NCBI RefSeq assembly: GCF_900167445.1
Contig: NZ_FUZT01000001.1
Location: 591,839 to 655,838 of the forward strand
Direction: 5' to 3'
Origin: Maledivibacter halophilus
GTDB lineage: Bacteria > Bacillota > Clostridia > Peptostreptococcales > Caminicellaceae
DNA length: 64,000 bases
Positions 51,877 to 59,960 of this stretch are shown here, piece after piece. The notes beneath the pieces were generated by a model that searched no databases, was not told the DNA's origin, and saw only the letters and a list, made by a program, of their open reading frames with translations. Made by a program: the position numbers and the translations under genes. Positions within the stretch are counted from its first letter, which is position 1; every line of letters begins with the position of its first letter.

Positions 51877-53286
51877 TTAAATAAAGTTATCATTAATAAT
51901 TCTTTCTATATGTTTTAATCTATTATTGTCTAATGAATGTATAAACTCAAATAAATATTCTTTCCATACACTATCTATATACATCTCTTCAAAGGAGTTT
52001 AGTATATCAATACACTCAATTCTACCGCCTTCAAATTCATCTCGTAGAACTATTTTGATTAGCATAGCAATCTCAAGATCTTCCATATCGGAATATAAGG
52101 CTAGATACTCATCTTGGAACAGACATTCTAAGTTAATGACATCTATAAAATCTCCTAAGGATTTAACATTAGATCTTATTATATTGATCTTATTTGATAA
52201 TGCACTAGCTTCAAAAACACTATTAATCATACTTCGAAAGCTCTTATCGTCCATTCTATTTCCTTCTTTAAATTGCATATTATTATGCTTGTTCTCTTTA
52301 TCACAATTTTTTATTATTAAATATTTAAAATCTTCACATTCTACTGCATTTAATATTCTTTGCACTAAGAGTTTCTTATATCGCTTAAGATAGAGCTTAG
52401 CTTCTATACTAGTACATGATAAAGCTTCTAACATTTTACAAATAGCTATTTCTACTGTTTTTTGTAGCCCATTAGGCTGTAAATATTTAAACCTTTCACA
52501 CAAATAAGAATACTGACTGTCGGATATTATAAGATTTTTAGCTGATTTACCAGATAATATAGAGAAGATCGAATTATTAACTACTATTTCAAAAACATTT
52601 GAATAAAGATCCTTTGGATTTATTCCATGAAACTGACTATAAAATTTAATTATTTTTTTAATCTCAAGTGTAGAAAAAAAGCTGCAAAAGTAATTTTCTA
52701 TATCTATATTATTTAGATAATTTCTAATATAGAATACTCCTCTAATATTCATATCATCAAAAACTAATGGATAGTCTATGCTAGTCATAGTATCATGGGC
52801 ATTAAATTTAATATCATATACTTTGAAAAAATTACTCAAACCACTATCGAGAGTGTCGTTATAAGTGAATAAAGGTATATCTAGCTTTTTTTCTAGCATA
52901 TTTTTATACTTTATCCGACAATCCTTAACACATTGTTTTACATATTTATATCCTTTGAAATATATTTTTTTAAAATCTTCTGTCTTGATAACTTCTAAAG
53001 CATCTTCTGGATTCTTAAAATCTGCGGTGTATGCATCTATACAATATAATATTGAAATTAGAATTCTCTCTGCTGTTTCAACCTTTACCGAGGAACTTTC
53101 ACCATTAGTATATTGTAGTATCAAGTCCTTTAATATATCTTGAATCTGCATCTGAAATCTATTTATGGTTCCTTCATCTACTAGACCAGCTGCATAACTC
53201 TGTTTCAATAATGAGATAGTATATTGATTAATGTCTAATTTATGTCTATTTATTTTTTCATTTCTATTTATTATGATATCATTCAT
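51877..53286 (-). CDS. DUF6179 domain protein, associated with RtcB-PrfH
   Basis: A 469-residue, largely alpha-helical soluble protein without signal peptide or transmembrane segment. The N-terminal region with QSYAAGLVDEGTINRFQMQI and YTNGESSSVKVETAERILIS matches my recollection of the DUF6179 family, whose members sit beside DUF6323 and RtcB/PrfH genes in Clostridia. No catalytic motif is obvious. It is transcribed with DUF6323 (27-bp gap; GGGAGG ribosome-binding site) from a consensus promoter. Function unknown; a role in sensing or handling damaged ribosomes is inference from context. Confidence 0.75.
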   Translation of the reverse strand: MNDIIINRNEKINRHKLDINQYTISLLKQSYAAGLVDEGTINRFQMQIQDILKDLILQYTNGESSSVKVETAERILISILYCIDAYTADFKNPEDALEVIKTEDFKKIYFKGYKYVKQCVKDCRIKYKNMLEKKLDIPLFTYNDTLDSGLSNFFKVYDIKFNAHDTMTSIDYPLVFDDMNIRGVFYIRNYLNNIDIENYFCSFFSTLEIKKIIKFYSQFHGINPKDLYSNVFEIVVNNSIFSILSGKSAKNLIISDSQYSYLCERFKYLQPNGLQKTVEIAICKMLEALSCTSIEAKLYLKRYKKLLVQRILNAVECEDFKYLIIKNCDKENKHNNMQFKEGNRMDDKSFRSMINSVFEASALSNKINIIRSNVKSLGDFIDVINLECLFQDEYLALYSDMEDLEIAMLIKIVLRDEFEGGRIECIDILNSFEEMYIDSVWKEYLFEFIHSLDNNRLKHIERIINDNFI

Positions 53287-53313
53287 ATATATCCTCCCAT
53301 CCGAGGGCTATTT

Positions 53314-53745
53314 TTATTTAAGATTATCTCGTCTGAACTTTGTAGCATATCTTTCAATACTAATCCATAATAAATCTAAAGATCCTCTACAGTCATTATT
53401 AAATTTTTCTGTCATAAGCTTTATAAGCATATCATCACCTAACTTATCGTCTGTCTCTCTCTTTGCGTAATAGAATATTTCTTGAAGCTCTACTACTGTG
53501 TCCATATAGTTTTCTTGAATAATATAAGGGGAGCTACTAAAATTTTTTATAAGTTTTTTTATAACATCAACACTCAGTTCAACTAATCCATAATTCACTA
53601 ATATGTTATTTCTTTCTGTAATTATTTCTTTAATTTCTGAAATGGTTAATGAATTATGAGACCTATTATTGTCTTGATTTAATTCTAAGTAGAGTTGCTT
53701 TGCTTCGATATTGTAATCTTTTTTATTTAATAGTTCTAAAAACAT
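53314..53745 (-). CDS. DUF6323 family protein
   Basis: A 143-residue, predicted helical, soluble protein. The segments NYGLVELSVDVIKKLIKNF, SSPYIIQENYMDTVVELQEIFYYAKRET and CRGSLDLLW fit the DUF6323 family as I remember it. It is the first gene of a two-gene unit with DUF6179; GGAGG precedes the ATG. The leader is about 100 nt from a perfect TTGACA-N17-TATAAT promoter. Its steady presence next to DUF6179 and RtcB/PrfH suggests a complex or shared pathway, but no biochemical role is known to me. Confidence 0.75.
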   Translation of the reverse strand: MFLELLNKKDYNIEAKQLYLELNQDNNRSHNSLTISEIKEIITERNNILVNYGLVELSVDVIKKLIKNFSSSPYIIQENYMDTVVELQEIFYYAKRETDDKLGDDMLIKLMTEKFNNDCRGSLDLLWISIERYATKFRRDNLK

Positions 53746-53849
53746 TACTCAGACCTCCATGATTCCCTTATATTTTTCAAAAATCTCTTGACAAATATAT
53801 AGATGTATGATATGCTTAAGTTTAGAGCGAATATAGTGTTGGGATAATT

Positions 53850-53878
53850 ATTATACACATTAATTTCTTGTTTGTCAA
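53850..53878 (-). promoter_or_regulatory. Sigma-A promoter of DUF6323-DUF6179
   Basis: On the minus strand: TTGACA (53878-53873), 17-bp spacer, TATAAT (53855-53850), a perfect match at both hexamers. It lies between the prfH terminator and DUF6323, so the pair is expressed independently of rtcB-prfH. Confidence 0.85.
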
Positions 53879-53900
53879 CAATCTTTTAAATATAAAATAT

Positions 53901-53931
53901 TAAGCCCCTATGGAATTTCCATAAGGGCTTA
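53901..53931 (-). terminator. Terminator of rtcB-prfH
   Basis: TAAGCCCCTATGGAA / TTTCCATAAGGGCTTA forms a long near-perfect stem starting 2 bp after the prfH stop codon, followed on the minus strand by the T-rich ATATTTTATATTT. The T-run is interrupted, so termination may be partial. Confidence 0.7.
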
Positions 53932-53933
53932 TA

Positions 53934-54548
53934 TTATTCTCTGAAACCTTTACCTTTAAATACTCTTATCGGGTCACCACGCTTAATGTTTTGATGCTTT
54001 TCCCAAAGAGTCTTATTTATATTTCTACTTTTTGTACTATTTATTTCTTTAAGTTTCTTATCTAATCTAATTATAGCAAGCTTTTTATTTTGGTATTGGC
54101 TTCTTTCTTCTTGGGCTTTTACTGCCACTCCAGTAGGAAGATGGGTAATTCTAACCCCTGTTTCTAGTTTATTAACATTTTGACCACCCTTGCCACTGGA
54201 TCTCATTGTTTCGACTTTGATATCTTTTATATCTAGATCAATCTGTTTCTCTTCACTAAAAGCTTCTACTTCTATGAACCAATTCTTTCTTTTGTGATTA
54301 GGTCTGAACTCACTTTTACATATCCACAGAATACTTCCTTCTATAGATTTAGCATAATTCTTAGCTGTTTTACCATTTAATCTAAGAAAAGCAGATTTAA
54401 GAGTATCTTTCTTAGCTCCCTTAGTACAGGAAAGAAGTTCAACCTTTATATTCTTATCCATACATTCCTTTTCTATTTGTTTTAGAAATAGATAGACAAG
54501 CCTACAAGATTCTATTGGCGCCAATCCAGCGCTTATTTGAATCCACAT
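53934..54548 (-). CDS. prfH: Peptide chain release factor homolog PrfH
   Basis: A 204-residue class I release factor homologue that lacks the stop-codon recognition domain. It keeps the peptidyl-tRNA hydrolysis loop MRSSGKGGQNVNKLETGVRI (GGQ at about 121-123) and a C-terminal FKGKGFRE. PrfH releases nascent chains from ribosomes whose 16S decoding centre has been cut, allowing RtcB to re-ligate the rRNA; this is known from E. coli RtcB2-PrfH work. It lies 4 nt after rtcB, so the two are cotranslated. Confidence 0.93.
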   Translation of the reverse strand: MWIQISAGLAPIESCRLVYLFLKQIEKECMDKNIKVELLSCTKGAKKDTLKSAFLRLNGKTAKNYAKSIEGSILWICKSEFRPNHKRKNWFIEVEAFSEEKQIDLDIKDIKVETMRSSGKGGQNVNKLETGVRITHLPTGVAVKAQEERSQYQNKKLAIIRLDKKLKEINSTKSRNINKTLWEKHQNIKRGDPIRVFKGKGFRE

Positions 54549-54552
54549 AAAG

Positions 54553-55659
54553 CTAGGCCTTATAGGTAATTAGAGGATTTAAGCTAGCAACAAGCTTAAT
54601 CATTTTCTCACCTATCATATCCTCAATTACTCTTTCTATATTTTTATAGGCCTCTGGAGCTTCCTCATATATTAGATTTTTATCTTTATATATGATATTT
54701 GACGAAAATTTATTTTGATGTATGGACTTTTTAGAGTAAATTTTTTCAAGTCTTTCCTTGCAGCCTTGACGGGGCCATTTTCTACCTGCACCGTGGGAAA
54801 CTGAAAAAGCATATTCAAATAGATTATCCATAGGTTTAACTACATATGACTTTGACCCCCTTGATCCAGCTATAACCATATAGCCTATATCAGAAGGAGC
54901 TGCTCCCTTCCTGTGAATATAATATGTTTTTCCATCCCATTTCTTTATGCTTATACTATTATGAATACTGTCTAAAAGCTTTCTATTGATTTTAGAATTC
55001 AATACAGTTAAAATTCTATGAGCTATTAGTTCTCTATTCAAGTTAGCAAACACTATTGCTTTTTCATGCTCCGTAAGGTATTCATTAAATCCTTTGCTAT
55101 GGATAGTAATACCAGCTTGGCAAGAATATTCCTTTATATACTTGTTTAAAATATATTCTCCATAGCTTCTAGAGCCACTGTGTACTAGAAGAAAAATATT
55201 GTTTTTTTCTATTCCAATATTCTCTATAGCAGCTTTATCATATACTGTATCAATTTCCTGTAGCTCAGCAAAATGATTTCCAGAGCCTATGGTTCCCAGT
55301 TTTTCTTTAAAAGGCATATTATCAATATTTTTATCCTTGATTATCTGGTCAATATAATCACTATAGGTGTTGTTTATTTTTTCAAGCTTCTTCATTACCT
55401 TATTTATTCTAAATTTACTTCTTTTTATACCTGTAGAAAACAGTGCAATTCCACAGCCTATATCATTTCCTATGATATGAGGGTAAATTACATCTTTTGT
55501 CATATAGGCAGCACCAACAGGCGTTTTTCCAGCATGTAGATCCGGTAGTCCTACAGCCTTTACTATACCTGGTAGAGTTGATACTTTTTTTAGTTGGTCT
55601 ATGGCATTGCTTTCAATCCATGATTTTTTGCTTTTAACTATTTTAATCTTATTATTCAT
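54553..55659 (-). CDS. rtcB: RtcB-family RNA ligase, PrfH-associated type
   Basis: 368 residues, shorter than housekeeping RtcB, as is usual for the PrfH-linked group. Mn2+/GMP site residues are visible: Asp66/Cys69 in NDIGCG, His129 in GSGNHF, His160 in VHSGSRS, His249 in YIHRKGAAP and the guanylylated His289 in SHGAGRKWPR. It joins 2',3'-cyclic phosphate to 5'-OH RNA ends with GTP. AAGGAGAG lies 5 nt before the ATG, but this site is complementary to an upstream leader segment, so its translation is probably controlled. It is the first gene of the unit with prfH. Confidence 0.94.
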   Translation of the reverse strand: MNNKIKIVKSKKSWIESNAIDQLKKVSTLPGIVKAVGLPDLHAGKTPVGAAYMTKDVIYPHIIGNDIGCGIALFSTGIKRSKFRINKVMKKLEKINNTYSDYIDQIIKDKNIDNMPFKEKLGTIGSGNHFAELQEIDTVYDKAAIENIGIEKNNIFLLVHSGSRSYGEYILNKYIKEYSCQAGITIHSKGFNEYLTEHEKAIVFANLNRELIAHRILTVLNSKINRKLLDSIHNSISIKKWDGKTYYIHRKGAAPSDIGYMVIAGSRGSKSYVVKPMDNLFEYAFSVSHGAGRKWPRQGCKERLEKIYSKKSIHQNKFSSNIIYKDKNLIYEEAPEAYKNIERVIEDMIGEKMIKLVASLNPLITYKA

Positions 55660-55770
55660 ATTCTCTCCTTAATTTAGTTGATTTTAGTAACTTAGCCTAT
55701 GGAGAGAATATAGTAAATTTATTTTTTAGCGTATTATAATTATACTATCTAACCTTATCTATATTCTCTC
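55657..55770 (-). promoter_or_regulatory. rtcB leader with mutually exclusive hairpins
   Basis: On the minus strand three related segments occur: A, GAGAGAATATAG (55770-55759); B, CTATATTCTCTCC (55713-55701); C, GGAGAGAATATG (55668-55657), which holds the ribosome-binding site and part of the start region of rtcB. B pairs perfectly with A (12 bp) or with C (11 bp), but not both. B:C would block translation and A:B would release it. If transcription starts after A, at the TATAAT around 55745, A:B is instead a DNA dyad around the promoter and B:C remains as the RNA hairpin. The rest of 55771-56120 is AT-rich with no recognised feature. Confidence 0.65.
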
Positions 55771-56120
55771 ACCTTATTTAATATATTCATCATATTAATC
55801 ACATCCCTTCAAAATAGGTTTTCAAATAATTTGTTTTTTAAAATAATCTTCATATATTATTTTAGCACATTTTACTAAAGGATTACTAGAATTGTATATA
55901 ATACTGATGTAAAATATATTATAGCTATAATATTGATAAAAAATCCAATGGTATAGGGTTTATATAGGAAATAGAAAATGAGTTTTTATTAAAATAATTA
56001 AAATAACTGAGGACATTTCACAATTTTTCAATTTGTTCAATCAATAAAAATAAAAAGTACAGTGAAATAATGCGTATCTTTAATTTATTTTACTATAGTA
56101 TTTTAAAGGGTGAATTATTC

Positions 56121-56537
56121 ATGATTATTAAAGAAGAGATTTATTTTAAGAAGTATAGAATTCAAGTTGTGTATGAGGATAAAGTTATTCGCATCACTAA
56201 TGATGAAAATTTAATAGATTATCTTAAGGAGTGGGGCCATGGGGCTAGGGAAATAGCCACTAAATCCAAGGAGAGATATTATTATCATATGAATAAAGAA
56301 TTAGAGATTTCAACTGATTCTATGACTGTTGAAATACTAGGACATGTATATCCAGGATTAATGGCTGAAGCTATTAGGGGGCTGCCAGCCCCTGACAATA
56401 TTAAAAAATTTTGCAGAAGAATACTTAAAAGCACATGCGTTATAGACTGTGGAGAGAGTTCTATAGACGATAATAGATGGGTATGGGACAAGCTGGCGCC
56501 TTTTAGGAGAGTAATAGAAGCAATTTTGATTGACTAG
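56121..56537 (+). CDS. Hypothetical protein, divergent from rtcB
   Basis: A 138-residue soluble protein with mixed alpha/beta character. Notable parts are GHGAREIATKSKERYYYHMN, VEILGHVYPGLMAEAIRGLP and CVIDCGESSIDDNRWVWDKL with two nearby cysteines. ATG 56121 is selected because AAAGGGTGA precedes it; an upstream start lacks a signal. I do not recognise a family. It is divergent from rtcB across about 460 bp and could belong to the same neighbourhood function, but nothing directly links them. Confidence 0.65.
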   Translation: MIIKEEIYFKKYRIQVVYEDKVIRITNDENLIDYLKEWGHGAREIATKSKERYYYHMNKELEISTDSMTVEILGHVYPGLMAEAIRGLPAPDNIKKFCRRILKSTCVIDCGESSIDDNRWVWDKLAPFRRVIEAILID

Positions 56538-56665
56538 GAGTATATAAAGGAGAAATAATACTTTTATTATACATTTCCTTGTTAATTGAATCTAAAATTG
56601 TAATTTTTATGCAGGATTTTTTAGAAATATGTAGAAATTTAGAGATATTAGTAAGTATAATCATG

Positions 56666-56785
56666 TGAGCAAATTGCATAATTACCTTCTGTAAAAACTA
56701 TCTACTACATATAGTTTAAAAATCTCCAAAGACATACCATATATATTATGCAACTTAGCCAAGTTAGAATTATGCAAATTCCTCA
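56666..56785 (+). repeat. 120-bp MITE-like element, copy D
   Basis: Starts TGAGCAAATTGCATAATTAC and ends ATTATGCAAATTCCTCA. Both flanks are TG, a possible 2-bp target duplication. It lies between the hypothetical protein and the chemoreceptor gene and is very close in sequence to copy C. Confidence 0.85.
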
Positions 56786-56902
56786 TGTAACATTAAAACT
56801 TAAAATGAATTTTGCTGAAATAATGAAGGCTTTTACTTTCTTTCAGCGAAATTTATTAATCTTTAGAATAGCATTACTATAGTATTTATGGAGGGTGAAA
56901 AG

Positions 56903-57721
56903 ATGAATGAGTTATTGAAAAGATATGTTGATATGGCTCCATATGTTAATGATTTTACAGAAGATGATTTAGCCGTTGCAATATGCGATAAAGAAAAAAT
57001 AGTAAAATGTGTTCCAGGGGAAAATGTGTCACTGCGTGTAGAGGAAGGACAGCTATTGTGGGATGGGTTAGCTTTGGCAAAGGCGGTGAAGCAAAACGAA
57101 AAAATTACTGTTTTTATACCAAAGAAAGTACATGGTGATCCTATGACGGCAACTGCAGTACCTATCTTAGATGAAGAAAATAGGGTTATAGGAGGTATTG
57201 GCACTGTAAAAAAAATAAGTGATAAAGAAGAGTTACAGGATATTATACGAATATTAGCCAATTCTTTAGCTGAAATGTCAAAAACAACTACACAAATTTC
57301 TTCTAGTGCCGATGAAATAGCTTCTTCAGGGGGAGAGATGATTTCCTATGTCAATAGTGCATTAAAAAAGACAGAAGAAACTGATGAAGTGATAAGATTT
57401 GTGCAGCAGGTTGCCAAGCAAACAAATTTATTGGGACTAAATGCTGCAATAGAAGCGGCTAGAGCGGGGGAAGCGGGAAAAGGATTTCAGGTTGTAGCAC
57501 AGGAAATACGAAAACTTGCGGTTTCAAGTAATGAATCGGCAAATAAAATTGCATCGGTACTGAAGGATATACAAAAAAGTGTTACGCAAATACTAGAAAT
57601 GGTAGAGAAGAATGGAACTTTGACACAGGAGCAAGCTGCAGGGACTGAAGAAATTACAGCAGAAATAAGTGAAATATCCAATTTGGCAAGTAAGTTAAAG
57701 GAATTTTCTAATAGATTATAA
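56903..57721 (+). CDS. Soluble methyl-accepting chemotaxis-type protein
   Basis: About 272 residues with no transmembrane segment. The N-terminal about 115 residues look like a small sensory domain ([20 protein letters not shown] is PAS/GAF-like). The C-terminal half is a short MCP signalling domain with the hairpin tip [37 protein letters not shown] that contacts CheA/CheW. Only a few helical heptads flank the tip, so it is much shorter than membrane MCPs. ATG 56903 is preferred because GGAGGGTG precedes it. It probably senses a cytoplasmic cue. Confidence 0.9.
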   Translation: MNELLKRYVDMAPYVNDFTEDDLAVAICDKEKIVKCVPGENVSLRVEEGQLLWDGLALAKAVKQNEKITVFIPKKVHGDPMTATAVPILDEENRVIGGIGTVKKISDKEELQDIIRILANSLAEMSKTTTQISSSADEIASSGGEMISYVNSALKKTEETDEVIRFVQQVAKQTNLLGLNAAIEAARAGEAGKGFQVVAQEIRKLAVSSNESANKIASVLKDIQKSVTQILEMVEKNGTLTQEQAAGTEEITAEISEISNLASKLKEFSNRL

Positions 57722-57871
57722 TATGAATTACAAATAAAAGGAAGGGTTAGGTTTGAAATAGGGGGGAGTATTTCAACACCTGATCTTTTTTAGTATGCAA
57801 AAAATTAAACTGTTTCTATGATATAGATTTTCCATAGCAAAACTTAATATATATCAAAATGTCTATATACC

Positions 57872-58031
57872 TGAGGAAATTGCATAACTTTAATTTGGCT
57901 GGGTTGCATATGCGAATATTATCCTTAATTTAATTATTTAGAATAAAGTATATTTCGATGGTATAGCTTCGGAGATTTCAAAACAATATGTGGAAGCTAG
58001 TTTTTGAAGAGGTAATTATGCAATTTGCTCA
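57872..58031 (-). repeat. 160-bp MITE-like element, copy E (long form)
   Basis: On the plus strand it reads TGAGGAAATTGCATAAC...AATTATGCAATTTGCTCA, the reverse orientation of copies A-D. Both flanks are CC, a possible 2-bp duplication. An internal block of about 40 bp, absent from 120-bp copies, matches copy F at the far end of the window. It lies 65 bp upstream of the bceR-like gene. Confidence 0.85.
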
Positions 58032-58095
58032 CCTAACAAAAACGTAAGGTTAGTTTTTACATAGTTTGATATAATAATATCAGGAGTGATGACTT

Positions 58096-58770
58096 TTGTA
58101 TAAAATATTAATCGTTGAGGATGATCATACAATATCTTCAATAGTAAGGGATAAATTAAATAAATGGGGCTATGATACGTTAACTATTTCAGATTTTAGT
58201 AATGTTATTGCAGAATATACGGCATTTCAACCCCATCTTGTATTAATGGATATAAATTTGCCCTACTATGATGGTTTTTTTTGGTGTTCTAAGATAAGGC
58301 AGATATCAAAGGTACCTATTATCTTTATATCATCAAGGGATACAGAAGGTGATAAGATAAGGGGCATAACCCAGGGGGGAGATGATTATATTGAAAAGCC
58401 ATTTTCTTTAGATATGCTTATAGTGAAGGTGCAGGCAATGCTGCGTAGGGCCTATTCCTATAGCGATGAAAAACTAAATGTACTTGCTTATAGGGATATT
58501 ATATTAAATATAGAGGATTTAATGGTGTTTTCCGGAGAAAGAGAAATAAGACTAACCCATAATGAATGCAAGATATTATCCTTCCTTATAAGAAATTCCG
58601 ATAAAATAGTGTCTCGCCCCCGTTTAATAAAGGCCCTATGGGATGATGAAAGCTTTGTAGATGATAATACTTTAACTGTAAATATTAATCGATTGCGCAA
58701 AAAGCTAAAGGAATTGAGATGTGGCGATTATATAGAAACTATAAAGGGGGAAGGGTATAAATTAATATGA
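58096..58770 (+). CDS. OmpR-family response regulator (BceR type)
   Basis: 224 residues: a receiver domain with ILIVEDD, the phospho-acceptor Asp in LVLMDINLPYYDG and Lys in YIEKPFS, then a winged-helix domain ending TLTVNINRLRKKLKE and IETIKGEGYKLI. The start is a TTG with AGGAGTG 8 nt upstream. It overlaps the kinase gene by 4 bp (ATGA). The order regulator, intramembrane kinase, ABC ATPase, large FtsX-type permease is the BceRS-BceAB peptide-antibiotic module. Confidence 0.93.
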   Translation: MYKILIVEDDHTISSIVRDKLNKWGYDTLTISDFSNVIAEYTAFQPHLVLMDINLPYYDGFFWCSKIRQISKVPIIFISSRDTEGDKIRGITQGGDDYIEKPFSLDMLIVKVQAMLRRAYSYSDEKLNVLAYRDIILNIEDLMVFSGEREIRLTHNECKILSFLIRNSDKIVSRPRLIKALWDDESFVDDNTLTVNINRLRKKLKELRCGDYIETIKGEGYKLI

Positions 58771-59801
58771 ATTTTATAGATTATATAAGGGAAAAATGGC
58801 TTACCTATGTTTTCATTGTAGCTAGTATTGTATTTACTATTACCGTTTATAAATTGGATAAAAAGTTTACTATGTCAAGATCAAATGCTGTATATGTAGT
58901 AATTGGGTTATCATTATTATTCATTATATTCGTTTTCATTGATTATATTATATTTAATTCCCGAGTAAAGAAGTTTAAAGGCTATTGCAGTACCAATATT
59001 TTATATGATGAAGACTTGGATTTATTTGTATATCCAATTGATAGAGAATATGGAAAGGTCCTTTATAATATTGTTAAGGAATATGAAAAATTCAAATCTG
59101 ATATATATACAAAATCCTCAGAGGAATCGGAGTTTATTACAAAGTGGATACATGATATAAAAGTTCCTATCTCAGCTGTACGACTAATTTTAGAAAGCTA
59201 TGATGAGAATATTGGAACAAAACTTTATCGTAGTTTGGATAAGGAAATAGCTTCCATAGAACAATGTACCCAAAGAGTTTTTTATCATATAAAATCTAAT
59301 TCATTTTATAGTGATTATAGGATTTCTAAAGTTTATACAAAGAAATTAATTGGAAATGCCTTGAAAAATTATTCGAATTTTTTCAGCTATAAAAAGATAA
59401 ATATATCTTTTTTAGGTGACAATTATGGAGTATTGACCGATGAAAAATGGAGTGGATACATTATATCTCAAATATTTTCAAATGCTGTTAAATATACACC
59501 GGAGCACGGTAGTATTTCTATTAATACTATAAAAAATAATAATGAAATTACAATTCAGATAAGGAATAGTGGAGAAGGAATTTTATCTAAGGATATTAAC
59601 CAGATATTCAATAAAGGATATACATCATCTAAGGATAGAAATGGCATGAAGGCAACGGGCTATGGAATGTATCTTTCTAAGAAGCTTAGCAATATGCTGG
59701 GACATAAATTAACAGTAGAATCGGAATATGGCAAGTATGCACAATTCAATTTAACTTTTTTAAATCATGAAAATATCTATAATGTAATGAAAAACTCATA
59801 A
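58767..59801 (+). CDS. Intramembrane-sensing histidine kinase (BceS type)
   Basis: 344 residues. Two transmembrane helices (about 12-28 and 40-60) are joined by only about ten residues, so there is no extracellular sensor domain, as in BceS kinases that sense through their ABC transporter. The phospho-histidine motif is FITKWIHDIKVPISAVRL, and the ATPase domain has SQIFSNAVKYTPEHGSI and GYGMYLSKKLSNMLGHKL. It is coupled to the response regulator by a 4-bp overlap. Confidence 0.93.
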   Translation: MNFIDYIREKWLTYVFIVASIVFTITVYKLDKKFTMSRSNAVYVVIGLSLLFIIFVFIDYIIFNSRVKKFKGYCSTNILYDEDLDLFVYPIDREYGKVLYNIVKEYEKFKSDIYTKSSEESEFITKWIHDIKVPISAVRLILESYDENIGTKLYRSLDKEIASIEQCTQRVFYHIKSNSFYSDYRISKVYTKKLIGNALKNYSNFFSYKKINISFLGDNYGVLTDEKWSGYIISQIFSNAVKYTPEHGSISINTIKNNNEITIQIRNSGEGILSKDINQIFNKGYTSSKDRNGMKATGYGMYLSKKLSNMLGHKLTVESEYGKYAQFNLTFLNHENIYNVMKNS

Positions 59802-59853
59802 TCTTATAGGCTAATGTATCATGTGTTTCTCCTTATTTAAGGAATGACGAAAA

Positions 59854-59880
59854 TGTAAGATTAAGTACTTAAATTGTAAG
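59854..59880 (+). promoter_or_regulatory. Direct repeat upstream of bceA-like gene, possible BceR-type site
   Basis: TGTAAG occurs at 59854-59859 and 59875-59880, 21 bp apart (two helical turns), each in a similar context (ATGTAAGATTA, TTGTAAGGTCA). It precedes the transporter genes by about 80 bp, and a CCTATA/TATAGG hairpin lies between. OmpR-type regulators often bind such repeats. Assignment to the adjacent regulator is inference. Confidence 0.4.
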
Positions 59881-59960
59881 GTCAATCGATTTTCCTATAA
59901 TTTTTTATAGGATATGATTTACTTATACTGGTTAGGTAAATCATATGGAGGTGGAACGCA

